NCBI GenBank assembly: GCA_022316685.1
Contig: JAKJHU010000462.1
Location: forward strand, 62,001 to 126,000
Direction of reading: 5' to 3'
Origin: Progne subis subis
Taxonomy: Eukaryota; Chordata; Aves; Passeriformes; Hirundinidae
DNA length: 64,000 bases
In this document: positions 10,285 to 20,714 of the stretch, piece by piece
Numbering within the stretch: position 1 is the first letter of the stretch
Layout: the number at the start of each line of letters is the position of its first letter
Translations under genes and position numbers: made by a program
The notes under the pieces: model-generated
Told to the model about the DNA's origin: nothing
Seen by the model: only the letters and a program-made list of their open reading frames with translations
Database searches by the model: none

Positions 10285-11420
10285 TCATACTGTAATAACG
10301 AAGCACTGCTCATCCTTTTAGTGGCTCTTCTGCTTATCAAAGCTTGAACTTGATGCCAGACTTGAACAACAGGAGCTCCTTGTGCTGTCAGTGTTCAGGC
10401 CTCAGGTCCCCTTAGAGCTGTGGCTGCACAATTGTGCAGACAATGAGGGGGCCACTCTGGCCAGTGGGTTAAATATTGTAGCACAAGGATTCCTTTGGCA
10501 TGGCCCTGTTTAACATTCACATACAATTCCAATTCCTTTTCTGAGTCTGGAGGAGCCATGGCTGGGGCAGCAATCATTTTGTTTTTTAATTTTCTCAGGT
10601 TTAGTTCTCTTTCTCATGTCCATACCATAACATTGAGGCTGTCTGGGCTTAGAAAGTCATACAATGTTCTGGCTAGAACAGAGAATCCTCAGTCCAGGTC
10701 CTGCAATTTCCTATTAATCCTCAGAATTGTTGCAGCTCCTTATTAGTCCTGAATGACCTTACTTCTGAGATTCCCCTGACTCTTTCTGGGTCAATACACC
10801 CCAAACCTTCAGTCAAAATATATCCCAAGTATTTAACCATTTTCTCCACCATTTTCTCTATATTTTTTAAAATACTCCAAGATGCTTTTTAGCATGAAAA
10901 TTGAGCCATTTCACAGAGGCTGTTTCTACCACCTCTAATTGTCCTCCTGATTGAAGCAACTAATCCACATCCTGCATTAACTCAGTTCCTGGGGGTGAGG
11001 TGAATTCTTTGGATATTTTCTGCAAGGATGGCCCGAATAAGGCTGGTGCTTCTGTGCCTCCTTACAAAAGGACTGTCCATGTCTTTCCCATTTTCACATT
11101 GTTCCCAGTCAAAGGCCAACTCCTGTTCAGCATCCTGTGTAAGTGGGCATCCCCAGAAAGCATCTTTTCCATCAAGTGCTGAATGGTAGCAGTGTGAGGA
11201 GGGAACATGGTTGCAGATGGTGTAAGGATCTGAGACTGTGGGGTGCCTCAGTTTAATAATCTCATTTCTTCTTCTTAGGTCCTGCAGCATTCTATAGATT
11301 GCATCTGGTTTCTTGATTGGCAGCATTGGAGCATTCCAGGTAGAGATGCCAGGCTCCAAAAGCCCTGCCTTTAAGAGGGGCTCAATGCCAGGCTGTGAGC
11401 CCTTCCTTCCCTCCCTTGGA
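10285..11420 (-). pseudogene. ERV-B reverse transcriptase and RNase H fragment (copy a)
   Basis: The minus frame 10,982-11,359 has the RT signature LPIKKPDAIYRMLQDLRRRN, then HPTVSDPYTICN and DAFWGCPLTQDAEQELAFDW, matching the gammaretroviral RT fingers/palm. Further RT/connection sequence to 10,400 is fragmentary. No YVDD is visible; the catalytic palm is damaged. Equivalent regions lie at 28.08-28.95 (+), 45.4-46.5 (-) and 63.1-64 kb (+). Confidence 0.75.
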
Positions 11421-12400
11421 ATAGGGTATTGCTTTTAGACACCGCTTGTCCTGGTTGCTTGAGAGTAATTTGGCTCGGTATCCAGACCCACCCTGAGTGT
11501 TCTCAAGGGCTCCAGTGTGGGAGGTCCCTGGTGGAATGGGATCTCTGCCACCCCTAACAATCCATGTCCATGCAGGGGTGGACTTGCTCCTCCTGAGGCT
11601 GCTGCTGTCTGTGCTTCCAGTGTCCTTGTGGCCTGCAGATGGAACCCTGATTCCTTCCCAGGGGCTGTTTGGGTCGGCTCTCCCCTGCCGAGGAGGGGCA
11701 ATGCCTCTGCCAGGTGCTTGTGGCCGAGCCCGTCCCCTGGGTGCTGGGGCCCCCTTGGGCCCTGGGGTTCATCCCTCAGGGGCTGTAGAAACTCTGCCAT
11801 GGCCTTTGCCTTCACCTTAGCCTTTTCCTCACCCCTTCTTGCATTCACCTGCTGTGCCTTTGTGACCAACTGCTGCAGGGGCTTCTTGTGCCACTGCTGC
11901 AGCCCCCCTGAGTGCCTGTGGGTGCTCATCCTGTGACAGCTGCTGAGCTCTGTGCAAGGGCATTCCTTTCTGCAGTGACGCAAACAAAATCCTTCAAAGC
12001 TGATCTTGACCCTTGCATGACTCACCCCCATTTCCCAGGTGTTCCTTCCTGCTCCTGGTCCTTGTGCTCGCCCTGCCCTCCCCAGCCCGTATCCCAGAGG
12101 CGGTGCCTGTCCTGCCGCAGTGTCCAAAGGCGGCTCCCCCGGCGGGCAGGGCCGGCAGCTCCACGGGGCCGGGCAGCGGCCGGGGCGTCCCGCAGCCTCC
12201 TGGGGGCCGGGGGCCACTGCTGGCCCTGCCCGGGGGTGGTGGGGTCAGGCAGCGCCCGGCGCTGAGCCCCGGCTGCCCCACAGCCCCGGCCCGGCCCCGC
12301 AGCTCCCCACAGGCCCCCAGCCCGTGCTCCCGGTGCCGCACCTCTGCGCCCGCTCCTGCTGCTGCCCAGCACAGAGAAACCCCCTGAAATCCTGACCTCC
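11421..12400 (-). pseudogene. ERV-B gag/protease-region remnant (copy a)
   Basis: A 260-codon minus frame (11,435-12,217) contains LQQWHKKPLQQLVTKAQQV followed by a Lys/Glu-rich stretch (RGEEKAKVKAKAM), like the end of a gammaretroviral capsid. The upstream part (12.05-12.36 kb) is extremely GC-rich and Pro/Gly/Ala-coded, without a recognisable domain. The downstream part (HGPPTLEPLRTLRVGLDTEP) differs from copies c and d, which keep another segment ending VWAAPGK, near the RT start. Position and order, rather than strong motifs, support the gag call. Confidence 0.5.
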
Positions 12401-13074
12401 TTGTTTCCCTGTCCTGGAAACCGGGGATACAAAGGGTCTGGGTCAGGTGGCAGATTTAGAGGATAAGACCCTGATGAAAAACATCCCAGTCCTCAGTATT
12501 TTTCTCTTCCTCCTCTTTTCCATCATCCTTTTTCCTACCACAGAGATTCCTCCTGCTGCTTCTTGCCTTAACCGTATTCCTGCACACTCGCCTTCACCCT
12601 AACCCTTCCCAGCACACCAACACCATCCATCCCCGGTTGTCTAAATCCCTTCTTGACTTCCCTTATTGCCCCTCTGGGTGTCCATGTCCTTCAATTACCT
12701 CTGGGAGAATGTGCAAACTGCCTCAACATTCTCCCAAGGGACCCTTCCGAGATATTTTGGGATAATCATCCCTTTGGCCAGGACGCTTTCCTGGCTTTCC
12801 CTTTTCCACCTTGCATGTGTTCCCTGCCATGTTTGCTCCCTGAAGATGCCAGTGTCCTCACTGATGAGATGTTCAGTGCTCTCTCCCTGGTGACTCTTCA
12901 CAGCCCCCCTGATCTGTCACTCGTCTGTCTCCTGGACACTCTCGGGTACCCAATCAATCCCCGGTGCCGCCGCCACCCAAGGGAGCCCATCACCCAAACT
13001 GGGTGAGGCACCTTCAGCTCCACTCACTGCCCGCTGTCCCAGACGGTGGAAGGAATGCCAGAGGGGCCCCAAGG
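12401..13074 (-). other. ERV-B leader region (copy a)
   Basis: About 670 bp between gag remnant and LTR, conserved in all four ERV-B copies. It shows no clear domain in any frame. Just inside the LTR edge the minus strand reads TTGGGGCCCCTCTGG, which may be a degraded proline-tRNA primer site. Confidence 0.4.
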
Positions 13075-13540
13075 TGTGTGGGGAACTTCACATCACCAGA
13101 GGTTTGTGTCCACAAAGAAGACAGAGGAGTCCTGTAAAAGTAATTTCATTCATAAAAAAAGGGAGAGGCCATGGGATATTTCCCATGGTGTCTCTCCAGT
13201 TGTTGGAGGATCCAGCCTCCTTTTCATCCTGATTTTCCTGGCTACATCTCTCTCTCTCCTTTTCTGCATTGGCTGAAGTATTTGAGGGGTACAGACTTCC
13301 CAATCCCCCTACTACATATCCCCCTTAATATGCACCCCACTTCTGCACAGGTAATGATATTCACAGCTCTGTGAAGGCTTTGTTCTTCTTCTCGAAGTTG
13401 ATGAATTAATCCGGCCCTTGGCTGAGCAGCAGTCTGTGTGGTCAGTTCATAACATTTTCTGGAGCTGATGGCTTCTTCTGTGCCTTCCTTATGTCCCAGT
13501 GCCTGGCCCTATCCCCAAGCAGCTTGACAGCGTGTGTTTG
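13075..13540 (-). repeat. ERV-B 5' LTR (copy a)
   Basis: The corresponding minus-strand sequence in copy c carries a TATA-like GGATAAAAAGG and AATAAA (3' LTR). The same block flanks copy c on both sides (41,475-41,940 and 48,070-48,535), which shows it is an LTR. Exact ends are uncertain by some tens of bases. Confidence 0.65.
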
Positions 13541-13569
13541 TAAAGACCCTTTGCTCTTCTTCCTTTGCT

Positions 13570-14074
13570 GGGGGTGCCCCATTTGCGGGACATTCCCCCT
13601 AGAGCATGGGGCACCGCCGTGAGGGGAATTTGGGGAGGTGGGAGGGGGGAGCGCCAAGGCCGGGCCCCCCCGCGCTGTCCTGGCGGGAGCGGCTGCAGCG
13701 GGGACCGAGTGCGGGCGGGAGCGGCCGAGAGCCCAGCGCTGCCCCAGCCCGACCTGCCCCAGCTCCATCCCTGCCCCTGCGGTGGGATGCTGTGGGTTTG
13801 GGGGGAAGAGGGAGCCAGCAGTGGGTGCTGGGCCTGGGGCAGGAGGAGAAGGGAAGGAGAAGCAGGGTTGAAGAACAAAATGTTGATGCACGTGGGAGGA
13901 GAAGGTGGGATTGTGCAGAAGAAAGAGGAACAGTGGGAGGAAGAGGAGTGTGAGGAAGAGTAGGGACACAGGAGTGTGAGGAGCAGGAAGAGGAGGCAGC
14001 ACAAGGTTCCAGCCCTCCCTGTATCTGCAGCCTCCGCCCAGCCCCAGGAGTGTTTCCCTCCCCACATGCAGCAG
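13570..14074 (+). promoter_or_regulatory. CpG-rich promoter region and upstream exon of ZNF1
   Basis: A GC- and CpG-rich block is followed by a purine-rich stretch ending CAC ATG CAG CAG / GTGACC, a good splice donor at 14,075. If spliced to 14,362 the frame continues MQQ-DFSF... in phase with the zinc-finger exon. The same block precedes ZNF2, ZNF3 and ZNF4. Its antisense strand resembles the MHC leader exon at 7.69 kb, so the exon assignment is an inference. Confidence 0.45.
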
Positions 14075-14295
14075 GTGACCGGGGAGGGGAATCCATGATT
14101 TTCATGGAAGTGAATCTTGGTGTTTCTGAGCTTGATTGAGGTAAATGTTGATGCTTTGGGTTTTTGCAAGGGGCTGAATCTTTTAGAAGAGGTTTTGGCT
14201 GAGTCTTGATGTTTGGAGGACTTTTGGGATTAATCTTCTTTTGGAGGTTCTTACAGCCCAATGTGGCAATTCTTACATTGCCAAAGACTTCCTGA

Positions 14296-15549
<1,254 letters not shown>

Positions 15550-15734
15550 GGGAAGCGCTGCGAGTGCCCCGAGAGCAGGAAGAGCTTCGTGCGCTGCTCC
15601 AGCTTCATCTCCCGTGGGAGGATCAGCCTTGGATGATCCCCAGTGACCCCTGTTGGGCAGAGCCCTGCTGATCCGTGCTCCTGATGATCTCCTTTGGGTG
15701 GGGGGAAGGTGTTGAGGAGATTTCTTTTCCTTGT
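15550..15734 (+). repeat. ZNF 3'-UTR module
   Basis: The sequence after the stop (GGGAAGCGCTGCGAGTGCCC... CCGTGGGAGGATC... GCAGAGCCCTGCTGATCC) still resembles a decayed finger. It recurs at about 20.19, 24.1, 50.3, 54.3 and 58.9 kb, always just behind a zinc-finger end. It marks the common origin of all six zinc-finger loci here. Confidence 0.8.
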
Positions 15735-16105
15735 TGTGTGGGAGTTGGCCAAGCTGAAACAACTCTAAACTTAAGGCTGAGGGAAACCCCTTACTAGTGA
15801 TGGCAAGTAGTAAAGGTTCTTGGGAATTTACATGTTAATGAAGTTGTTCCGTTTATGTTTTTATGATTGGTCAGTTATCTTGTACAAATATGGTTACCTT
15901 CCCAGTGTGAGTGTCTGACTGCACCCTTACCCTCAGACCTACCCTATATTTTGTCATGTTTTCCTCAGTTCTGGGTCTTCCCTGTGTTACCCCCACAGAG
16001 TTCTCCCAGGTACTGTGCACAGTTTTTGGGCATCGTTCCTATTTTCTTCTTTCTGTTATTAAAGTATTGTTTTTCTGGTGCCAACCGTCGTTCCTGGTCC
16101 TGTTT
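15735..16105 (+). repeat. Solo-LTR-like insert in ZNF1 3' region
   Basis: Compared with 20.36-20.41 kb (and its mirror at 54.15 kb), about 370 bp is inserted between GGAAGGTGTTG... and CTCCTGGTGC. It begins TGTGTGGGAGTTGGCC and holds TATATT and an ATTAAA motif, as an LTR would. The mirrored copy is at about 58.44-58.80 kb. Exact edges and target duplication are unclear. Confidence 0.5.
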
Positions 16106-16136
16106 TCTCTCCCTCTCCTGGTGCGCTGTGGTTGGT

Positions 16137-16142
16137 AATAAA
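16137..16142 (+). terminator. Candidate poly-A signal of ZNF1
   Basis: AATAAA in GGTTGGTAATAAATTCCC. The same motif lies at 20,413-20,418 behind the zinc-finger remnant, and inverted in unit II. Confidence 0.4.
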
Positions 16143-16236
16143 TTCCCTCCCTGTGCCCAGGCCGGGTCTGTGCCAGCGCTGGCGCTCAGGGCGGGATCTC
16201 TCTCGGTCCTTGTCTCCACTCCCGGGCCTCTCCTCA

Positions 16237-16313
16237 GCCAATCAGAGAAGGCGTTGAACAGGGTCCAGCCAATCAGAGCTAGCAGATGTGATGACTCACC
16301 AGTTGCCGGGCAG
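16237..16313 (-). promoter_or_regulatory. MHC class II X1-X2-Y promoter module, detached
   Basis: On the minus strand CCCGGCAACTGGTG (X1-like) is followed by GAGTCATCA (X2-like) and two ATTGG Y/CCAAT boxes (CTGATTGGCTG). These are the RFX, CREB and NF-Y sites of class II promoters. It points left, toward the ZNF1 3' end, with no leader exon visible downstream. A truncated MHC 3' end lies directly upstream (16.33-16.53 kb), as in a tandem MHC array. Confidence 0.7.
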
Positions 16314-16329
16314 ACCCGCAGTGCCCAGC

Positions 16330-16535
16330 GTTCCCCTCCCGGACTCGTCTCCCCGCCCAATCCCGGCTCCCCGCGGGTGCCCCCCAAGACCCTCCCAATA
16401 AACGGCACCGGCGTGAACTGGGAAGCTTTTTTGGGAACACTGGGAGCAGGCGGGCGGGGGCAGAGTGACAGTGGGGCTGGGGGGGGACACCTGACCCCTC
16501 CCAAAATCATCTCAGGGACTGCAGGAATTGAGAGG
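16330..16535 (-). pseudogene. MHC class II beta 3'-end fragment
   Basis: Minus-strand sequence (GATGATTTTGGGAGGGG... CACTGTCACTCTG... CAGTGTTCCCAA... AAGCTTCCCAGTTCA) matches the 3' UTR behind the MHC exons at 22.41-22.51 kb. The upstream exons are absent, cut by the neighbouring LTR. The mirror is 58.02-58.2 kb (+). Confidence 0.65.
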
Positions 16536-16594
16536 ACACACTGTGCTGCGCAAGCAAAGCCAGTTTATTACACTAAACACTCGTAGTTATGTTC

Positions 16595-16994
16595 TGGAAA
16601 AAGATAGTCAGAGTCTTGCTGTTTTTCAATGTTTCTTTATTATCAAGCTTGGCCTTGGGGGAGAGCTTGCTTGCTCCCTTGGCAACGTGGAGGAGGAGGT
16701 ACACACAGCTTCGCTTCACAGCAAAGCTGGGGACTCCCACCCCCCCTCACGGGCTTTTTCCCTTGCCGGGGAGTCCGTTTCGCATCGCTGATCAGGGGTC
16801 ATCCAGCGATGGGGGACTCCTTCTCAGGTCACGGCCACTAAATAAAGCTGCTTCGGCGGACCCCCGTACTTCTTGCACTAGTCTAAAATGTGACTACAGT
16901 CCTGGATTTTACTTTGGTTCCCTGCTTTTCAGAGTCTCTTGTCCTTGAGTTGTTCCCAGAATTCCAGTGTTCTTTTTATTTGCATATTCAGACA
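16595..16994 (-). repeat. LTR-like element
   Basis: Read on the minus strand this starts TGTCTGAATATGC, holds AATAAA motifs near both ends and ends TTTTTCCA. It is mirrored at 57.54-57.95 kb. The edges are guesses from TG/CA; no target duplication was recognised. Confidence 0.4.
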
Positions 16995-17189
16995 CTAGCC
17001 GGCGAATGGGAGCAGAGATACAGGTAATAAGGTGAATTCTTAATTAACAAACAAGTAAATAAGGTGATAAATCAGTATTAAAACAGGAATAAGGCAAATT
17101 CTTTATACAGAAATAGCATTAACAATCTTAATGGAATTACTTAACAATTAAGTAACTAAAACATAGATTATTTGAATAGTATTTATTTA

Positions 17190-17513
17190 TAACACTGGCA
17201 GTGACTGGGATCAAACTGGGGGCAACTGAACCATGCTGAGGTAACTGGGAGTGCCTGGAAATGACTACGAGAATGTTCAGGGCAACTGGGATATGCTTAC
17301 TGGGAGCGCCTGAGACCATGCAGGTGGTGACTGGGAATACACTGGGAGCCACTGGGAATGTGCTGGGAGGAACTGGGACCACACTGGGGGCAAATGAGAG
17401 CAAGTGTGAGTGACTGGGAGAGTCTGCCGTCATACTGGGCTCATACTGGGAGTTACTGGGGCTGTGCAAGGTGCAACTGGGAGAACTGGGAACACACTGG
17501 ATGAAAGTGGGAG
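17190..17513. repeat. Degenerate CACTGGGA minisatellite
   Basis: Many imperfect copies of a unit containing ACTGGGA(n) at 10-20-bp spacing, typical of bird MHC introns. Mirrored (TCCCAGT) at 57,030-57,355. Confidence 0.75.
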
Positions 17514-17960
17514 TGTTATAGACATGGGAAGTTGAACTTTTTTGTTGAGTAGTATAAGTATAGAAGCACGTACCTTATAAGTTTCATTTGAATTTCTAAC
17601 TGTACATGGTTGAAGTAGTTTCCCACGGTTTTGTACAGGCTGTGTTACAAACGCTTAAAGGTAGACCTTTGAATCCTATAAGTTGTCACTGAGACACGAA
17701 AAGCAGTCACACAGAGAGAGAGATTTTCCAGGCAGAGGTTCCTCTGTACTGGCTCAAGGCTGAGTCCAGGCGGAGAGAGAGCCTGTTTGTTTATTTCTTA
17801 CTTTTTATACATTTGTGGATCTAGCAGAAGATTGGCTTCTGGAGTTTTTCATTTTTCAGCCAAGTGGCTAAACCATCTGTCAGTTACAATTGTTTTCAGG
17901 TTAGAAATATGAAAACAAAGGACAGAGAATGAAAAACAAAGGATTTGTTTATGTTACATC
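17514..17960 (-). repeat. LTR-like element, minus strand
   Basis: The minus strand contains TATAAAAAGTAAGAAATAAAC, a TATA/poly-A cluster, then purine/pyrimidine tracts, and ends CTATAACA at 17,514. Its start may adjoin or overlap the ERV-C LTR at 17,961. Mirrored near 56.59-57.03 kb. Confidence 0.4.
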
Positions 17961-18598
17961 TGTGGGAAAAAGGTCGAACTGCTTCTAATATTCTACAGTA
18001 ACTAAAAAGATCTGACTCCATTTTATGAAAATTCAAAAGGCTATAAAAAACTCAGAAAAACCAGGGTAACAATAAGTTTCATTTATATTCGCAACTTTGT
18101 GCGAATTGTAAACAGTTGCACTTGAAGAGTTGTTAGAACCTTGACAATGCTGACAATGCTTTCTAAGGACTAATGCCGGAGAGAAAGAAAGTGGAAAAGA
18201 GAGGGGAGGAATCTTTCTTTCCCCCACAGAAAGTTCCAGAACGGACCCCGACTCCAGGCCTTGATTGGTGGACAACTGACCAATGGTTCAAAGGCGGGAA
18301 AGAACGATTGGTCCAGAAAGGCTCCTGTTAAAGACCAATCAAACCCGAGAAAGGGAGCCAATCACAGCGAGGATCCAAACCCCACCAATCCCTGAGGAGA
18401 CAGAGGCTATAAAAAGGGGACTGACAGCCCTGAGGGGAAGAAGAAGAGAGAGAGTAACATTCCTAACTTCCATTGTATCTGGCTTGTGCAAAAGGGTGGG
18501 AGACTCGCTCAAACCCCTCCTTCCTGGTAGTCCATTTTTCTTTAATAAAATGATTGGTCAAATTCCCACATCAGAGTTTTGTGACCTCATTCAGAACA
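17961..18598 (+). repeat. ERV-C 5' LTR
   Basis: A well-formed gammaretroviral LTR. U3 holds at least six CCAAT/ATTGG boxes between 18,260 and 18,395, TATAAAAA at 18,408-18,415, then R with AATAAA at 18,544-18,549, and it ends in CA before a proline-type primer site. The start at TGTGGGAAAA is less certain than the end. The CCAAT density suggests strong NF-Y dependence. Confidence 0.75.
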
Positions 18599-18602
18599 AT
18601 TC

Positions 18603-18620
18603 TGGGGACTCATCTGGGAT
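18603..18620 (+). promoter_or_regulatory. ERV-C primer binding site, tRNA-Pro-like
   Basis: TGGGGACTCATCTGGGAT follows the LTR end. It differs at three positions from the proline-tRNA site TGGGGGCTCGTCCGGGAT used by many gammaretroviruses. Mirrored at 55,928-55,945. Confidence 0.75.
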
Positions 18621-19325
18621 CCCACACCTGGAAGCAGTCTGGAAGAAGACGGATCCCAGCAGCGCGCCTGGAGGAGTTTTCCCCACCTGAGGTCATCGCC
18701 TTCTCCTCGACCGTGGACAGTGCAGCTGGGATTTCCCAAAGGGCTACCAGGGACCCGGCAACCCAGAGTGAAAGACCCTCTGAGAGGGAGCGAGGCTCGC
18801 AGGACACAGGTCGGTTCTGCGAGTGGGGATTTGGCATTGGGTGGTACGAATTCGAATTGGAGTACGAAAGGGAGAAGTGCCAGTGAGAGAGTGTGTGAGA
18901 GTAAGAGTGTATGAGACAGTGTGAGAGTAAGAGCGTATCAGAGTGAGTGAGAGGAGCGAGTGCACCCTGAGGTGCCCTGAAAGAGTGGGAGAAGGGGGAG
19001 TATCATTCCGTTCGCCACCCTAACTCGCGCAGGCTCCCGTTCCTCCATTGAAGGAGGCTCCGAGCGGTACCTTGGAGGAGGCTTTCCCCGGGTGGGACAC
19101 CGACACACGGGTGGGACCCAGCGGAGAAGGAACCAAGGATACCTGGAGGGGATAAGCCCCCTTTGCTGGACCATAGAGGATTGGTTTAAGGAGAGGGAGC
19201 TAGGACCCTTAGGGTTGGGAAAAATCCTCCCCTCCGGAGACTACTAAGCTAAAGCAGCCACTGGAGAGGGGATTGCCTCCCTTCTGGCATGGGGGAGGAA
19301 GGTGCCCGACTGTCCTAGGGTGACT
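18621..19325 (+). other. ERV-C leader remnant
   Basis: About 700 bp of CpG-containing leader without a long gag frame. It includes a short GTGAGAGTAAGAG-type repeat at 18,885-18,955. The element is truncated after this by another repeat, and no gag or pol of ERV-C is present in the window. Confidence 0.5.
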
Positions 19326-19975
19326 TTGTGATGCGTGTATCCCCAATTGTCTGTTCTGTTTGTGCTCTATATTGAGTTCTGTGCCTTTAAGACTGATTCT
19401 AAGAGCAAGGAGAAGCGAGGAGTTTGTTTTGAGAAAACGGCCTGACTCCTACACATTCCTCTCCAGACGGGCTGTTTGGCAGAAGCTTGGAGAGACTGCT
19501 GGACAAAGATATTTTTTTTTCCTTTTAGTTAGTTTCAGCTAGCTAGGGCAGAGAAGTTCTATGGACTGTTTTGTGTTTAGGTTTTTTTTTTCCTTTTTCT
19601 TGGAACTGTTTAAACCTGCTCTGGACTGAAAACCCAGGGGAGCACTGGGGGCTGCACCTGCATTTTACAGAATCGGCATTTTCCAGCAGCGCCGGAGGGA
19701 CTGGGACTGATGAGAGACTGAGAGAGAGCTGAGCTACATCCACGGCAAGAACTTTCTCAATTTGCCATCTCACTCCAGAACGAGAGGTTTTATTGTTTCA
19801 TATTATTCATTCTTTATACTTGTATGCACTTTGTTTGGTAAGTAAAATAGTTTTTGCCACTTTTCTCCAAAGAAGTTTTTTACCAGACAAGTTGGAGGGA
19901 GGAGCCATTTGGGATTGCTTCCCGGAGGAATCCCATTCAGGGGTTTTCTCCCAAATTTGTCCCTAAACCAGGACA
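19326..19975 (-). repeat. TGTCCTGGTTT repeat (LTR-like)
   Basis: On the minus strand it starts TGTCCTGGTTTAGGGAC at 19,975, a start I associate with common passerine LTRs, and contains CAATAAAAC at about 19,790. The far end is not resolved. Mirrored from 54,571 on the plus strand. Confidence 0.45.
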
Positions 19976-19978
19976 GTA

Positions 19979-20714
<736 letters not shown>

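Larger units (their letters stand above)
9263..13540 (-). mobile_element. ERV-B copy a, decayed class I provirus
   Basis: On the minus strand: LTR (about 13.07-13.54 kb), leader, gag, RT, part of RNase H, and Env transmembrane remnants ending at 9263. The integrase and most RNase H are missing: sequence jumps from about 10,285 to 10,130, whereas copy c (41.5-48.5 kb) keeps about 2.3 kb more between the same points. No 3' LTR follows Env here; MHC-derived DNA abuts instead. Copies b (+, 25.9-30.1 kb) and d (+, 61-64 kb) are the inverted partners. Confidence 0.8.

Noticed and set aside
12022..12432. Several overlapping Gly/Pro/Arg-rich ORFs at 12.0-12.4, 27.0-27.4, 47.0-47.4 and 62.1-62.5 kb
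   Set aside because: GC-rich DNA keeps all frames open; no motif supports any one of them, so only a cautious gag-region call is made.
12653..13006. 117-codon ORF with counterparts at 26,431-26,784 and about 47.6-48.0 kb
   Set aside because: It is antisense to the ERV-B leader, has no recognised domain, and its persistence is explained by recent copying.
17190..17513. CRISPR-like array
   Set aside because: The repeats are short, degenerate and without regular spacers; this is a minisatellite in eukaryotic DNA.
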